Assembly: GCA_018679295.1 (NCBI GenBank)
Contig: JAHHLP010000519.1
Span: 1-6,921 of the forward strand
Reading direction: 5' to 3'
DNA length: 6,921 nt
Source of the DNA: Rhodothermia bacterium
GTDB taxonomy: Bacteria > Bacteroidota > Rhodothermia > Rhodothermales > JABDKH01
Part shown: positions 4,589-6,921 of the stretch, piece after piece
How positions within the stretch are numbered: the first letter of the stretch is position 1
Layout: each line of letters begins with the position of its first letter
Position numbers and translations under genes: made by a program
Notes under the pieces: model-generated
Seen by the model: the letters and a program-made list of their open reading frames with translations, nothing else
What the model was told of the DNA's origin: nothing
Database searches by the model: none

Positions 4589-6921
4589 CCACGTAAACGC
4601 AACGACATAGTCGGACAGCCCGAATGGCCGGGACGACCTTCGGCAACAGACCCGCGTAGGGCACTGGTCGAGATGGAGGTCACGTGCGGCTCGCTACTGG
4701 TGTCGGTTGATGGTGGACTGCTGCCCGGGATGCGTTCGGTTGCGGATGCGAGGAGTGCGGTTGGAGTCGCCACAGGAGTTGCCGCATCCGGTGCTCGCGC
4801 AGCGGTGCTCATTTCCGGAAACGATCTGACGCAGGTGGTCTCCGAGTTGCGGGAGGCGGCGTCCATGCACCTCCCCTTGTTGATCTATCACTCCTGCGAT
4901 GAGGACCACACAGCCTCGCGGGCATCACATGACCCCATCGCTACTCTGCGAGACACGGGCTGCGTGATACTACACGCCGCGGACGCACAGGAAGTTCTTG
5001 ACCTCGGGCTAGTGGGGCGACGAATCGCAGAGGAAGCCCTCGTCCCTGTCGTCGTGGCGCAGGATACCTTTGCCGGACCGAAACACGTTTCCACCATTCG
5101 AGCACCCGAACCCGAACTGCTCCGTTCATGGATCGGCAGGCAAGGCGATACCATCTCTTCGCCGACTCCTTCTCAACGCTTGCTCTTCGGTGAATCGCGT
5201 CGACGAATTCCGCGCCTTTTAAACGTCGAGCGCCCTGTCGGCCTCGGTGCTCGCCTGGACCGGGAATCAGCATCGAGAGCGCTGGCAGGTCAGGAAGTTT
5301 TCTTTGGTGAAGAGATACCAAAGATCGCCGACACCGCCTTTGCCGAGTTCGCGGCTGCCACGGGTCGCAACTATGAGCCAATATCCCACTATCGCGCGGA
5401 CGATGCAGACCACATCGTCGTGGCGGCCGGTCGCGTTTCAAGGGCGCTGCGTGACGTCGTCGACGAGCTTCGCACCGAACACCGAAAGGTGGGCATGGTG
5501 GAGATCAAGATGTATCGACCCATGCCCGAGGCGAGCCTCGCAAGCCTGCTTTCACAAAAGAAAGGAATCACGGTACTCGAAAGCGTTCGGCTAGGAGGCG
5601 CACAGGACACTCCAATGATGGTGGACTTGAGATCCTCGCTAAGTCGCTCGTGGAACACCGGCGGCTCTAGCGATAGTGGCCCAAACCCTTCCGGTCGTCC
5701 ACGGCGCACAGCGCGAGACGAACGACAACGACCGGCACTTCTTTCAGCGGTATCGCAGAACGCTGCGGAGGCATCGCACGCGGACCTGCGCGCCATCTTC
5801 GACAACATGCTGGCCGAAGAGGCAAACGTACAACGTTATCACCTGGGAGTCCGTTTTGGTGTGCCGAAGGGTTCACGCGTTCCCGGCCTGGAACGACTCG
5901 GGCAGATGCTGGAGAATGCGTATGACCGTCTCAATCGTCGCGGTCTGACAGGTGCCGTAAGCCGCACAGCGTCAGGCGGGGAGGCCACGGTGATTAAGTT
6001 GGTGGGAATGGCCGATCAATCGGTGGCCGAGGCCGGCGCAGCCCTTGCTGTCGGTCTCTTTCGAGCCGCGGGCGGGGCCGTCGAGAGCCGTCCGTCCTCG
6101 ACCAGCTCCACGGAATTCGAACCGGAGACCTGCACAGTCTGCCACTCCCCCGACAATAGCCTTGATAGCCGAACAACCCTGGATGCCGACATCGTAGCAG
6201 TGACTCGTCTCAGCATGAGCTCAGACATCGAGCTTGTTGATGCTCTTCGAGACGAGGGGCGGTTGGTCATTTCCAGTGATGCTTCTCCGCAAGAGATGTG
6301 GGTGACAGTTCCCGATCGAATTCGGAAGCGCATTCTAGATAAGAATCTACGCCTGAGCCTTATTCCGGCGCCGTCAGTCGCGGAACGCATAGCCGGCGAT
6401 CGATGGGTGCAAAACCACCTCGAAATGCAGTGTCTGGTTGGCGCGCTGCTGCAAGCTCCGGAACTGCGGCTCGAAGATCGGAAAGAGTTGGTTGACAGCT
6501 ATCGAACTGCTTTGTCTGAGGCTTGGGTCTCTGGTGATTTGCTACTCGAGCAGCTACTCCAAGCCGTCGACAGAGGGGCCGCAGAAGTGCAGGAGGTTGA
6601 TCTACGCTCTATATCGACCGCCGACGCCAAGCCGGAAAAGGAGCCACCTGCACCGTGGACCGTTCGCGACGCCACCGAACACGATGACAGTGTGTACGAC
6701 GCAGGTCGATTTTGGAACGCGGTCGGCTACCTGTATGCGAGCGGCCGATCCGAGGATGCGATGGTCGACCCATATGTAGCATCCGGAGTACTTCCCGGCA
6801 AGACCAGCGCCTTTCGCACCTGGGCACCATTCACTTCACGGCTGCCACAGCTACTCCCCGAGAACTGTACAGCCTGCGGTGCCTGTTTCGTCTCGTGCCC
6901 TGACTCCGCTCTGCCTGTCAC
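4586..6921 (+). CDS. PFOR-like protein, domains I-II-III-V, N-terminal part (runs off the window)
   Basis: One frame stays open for 778 codons from GTG 4586 to the window edge. If ATG 4673 is used, 29 polar residues are lost. The domain order matches PFOR (NifJ). Domain I-like (about 30-200) contains a segment around AADAQEVLDLGLVGRR (131-146) and VPVVVAQDTFAG (153-164). Domain II-like is about 255-350, with HIVVAAGRVSRAL and MVEIKMYRPMP. A low-complexity Ser/Arg linker spans about 351-395. Domain III-like is about 466-670, starting VIKLVGMADQSVAEAG and including ADIVAVTRLS and the segment SSDASPQEMWVTVPDRIRKR (563-582), which matches PFOR closely. The ferredoxin domain V starts with C761, C764, C767 and C771-Pro. 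The N-terminal YPITPSS substrate motif and the conserved domain I Glu are not present, so catalysis is doubtful. Whether a thiamine domain follows beyond 6921 cannot be seen. No signal peptide is evident. A cytoplasmic electron-transfer or assembly partner is inferred. Confidence 0.85.
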   Translation, partial: MPRKRNDIVGQPEWPGRPSATDPRRALVEMEVTCGSLLVSVDGGLLPGMRSVADARSAVGVATGVAASGARAAVLISGNDLTQVVSELREAASMHLPLLIYHSCDEDHTASRASHDPIATLRDTGCVILHAADAQEVLDLGLVGRRIAEEALVPVVVAQDTFAGPKHVSTIRAPEPELLRSWIGRQGDTISSPTPSQRLLFGESRRRIPRLLNVERPVGLGARLDRESASRALAGQEVFFGEEIPKIADTAFAEFAAATGRNYEPISHYRADDADHIVVAAGRVSRALRDVVDELRTEHRKVGMVEIKMYRPMPEASLASLLSQKKGITVLESVRLGGAQDTPMMVDLRSSLSRSWNTGGSSDSGPNPSGRPRRTARDERQRPALLSAVSQNAAEASHADLRAIFDNMLAEEANVQRYHLGVRFGVPKGSRVPGLERLGQMLENAYDRLNRRGLTGAVSRTASGGEATVIKLVGMADQSVAEAGAALAVGLFRAAGGAVESRPSSTSSTEFEPETCTVCHSPDNSLDSRTTLDADIVAVTRLSMSSDIELVDALRDEGRLVISSDASPQEMWVTVPDRIRKRILDKNLRLSLIPAPSVAERIAGDRWVQNHLEMQCLVGALLQAPELRLEDRKELVDSYRTALSEAWVSGDLLLEQLLQAVDRGAAEVQEVDLRSISTADAKPEKEPPAPWTVRDATEHDDSVYDAGRFWNAVGYLYASGRSEDAMVDPYVASGVLPGKTSAFRTWAPFTSRLPQLLPENCTACGACFVSCPDSALPV

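Noticed and set aside
3737..4600. Promoter or terminator between the 832-residue gene, rnfB-like gene and PFOR-like gene
   Set aside because: The junctions have a 1-nt overlap and a 1-nt gap, leaving no room for a terminator, and no convincing -35/-10 pair or hairpin with a T-run was seen.
6131..6145. CTVCH (residues 516-520 of the PFOR-like protein) as a CXXCH heme c site
   Set aside because: The protein has no signal peptide and belongs to a cytoplasmic family, while heme c attachment needs the periplasm. The motif lies in a variable Ser/Glu/Pro-rich loop of domain III and is probably chance.

Overview
The window is a bacterial, GC-rich (by eye high-50s percent) block in which everything legible lies on the + strand in one tightly packed operon. 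It holds the tail of one gene, three complete genes and the first part of a fifth. Junctions are an 8-nt overlap, a 38-nt overlap, a 1-nt TAATG overlap and a 1-nt gap. There is no intergenic stretch, RNA gene, mobile element, repeat array or terminator that I can support. The sequence does not fix a phylum; no taxonomic marker is present.

Region by region: bases 1-305 are the C-terminus of a 2-oxoacid:ferredoxin oxidoreductase alpha subunit (KorA-like). Bases 298-1278 are its beta subunit (KorB-like), with an intact thiamine diphosphate site and four candidate cluster cysteines. Bases 1241-3739 encode an 832-residue protein that looks like the C-terminal half of a large pyruvate:ferredoxin oxidoreductase (PFOR)-like protein. 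It has a thiamine-domain fold without the cofactor motifs, a coiled coil, a Pro/Ala-rich linker and a single-cluster ferredoxin domain. Bases 3739-4584 encode a membrane-anchored RnfB-like iron-sulfur protein. From 4586 to the window edge runs a PFOR-like protein with domains I, II, III and the start of ferredoxin domain V in canonical order; its domain I lacks the residues that normally contact substrate and thiamine.

Working model (inference): KorAB is the catalytic 2-oxoacid oxidoreductase, probably acting on 2-oxoglutarate. The two PFOR-like proteins look like the split halves of a catalytically dead PFOR relative that keeps its iron-sulfur domains and may have become an electron-transfer or scaffold module. 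The RnfB-like protein would tie that module to the membrane. The most striking detail is in RnfB: its last ferredoxin domain keeps exactly the four cysteines of one [4Fe-4S] cluster and has lost exactly the four of the other. A Kor enzyme encoded with a split, inactivated PFOR and an RnfB lacking visible RnfACDGE partners is the candidate undescribed system here.
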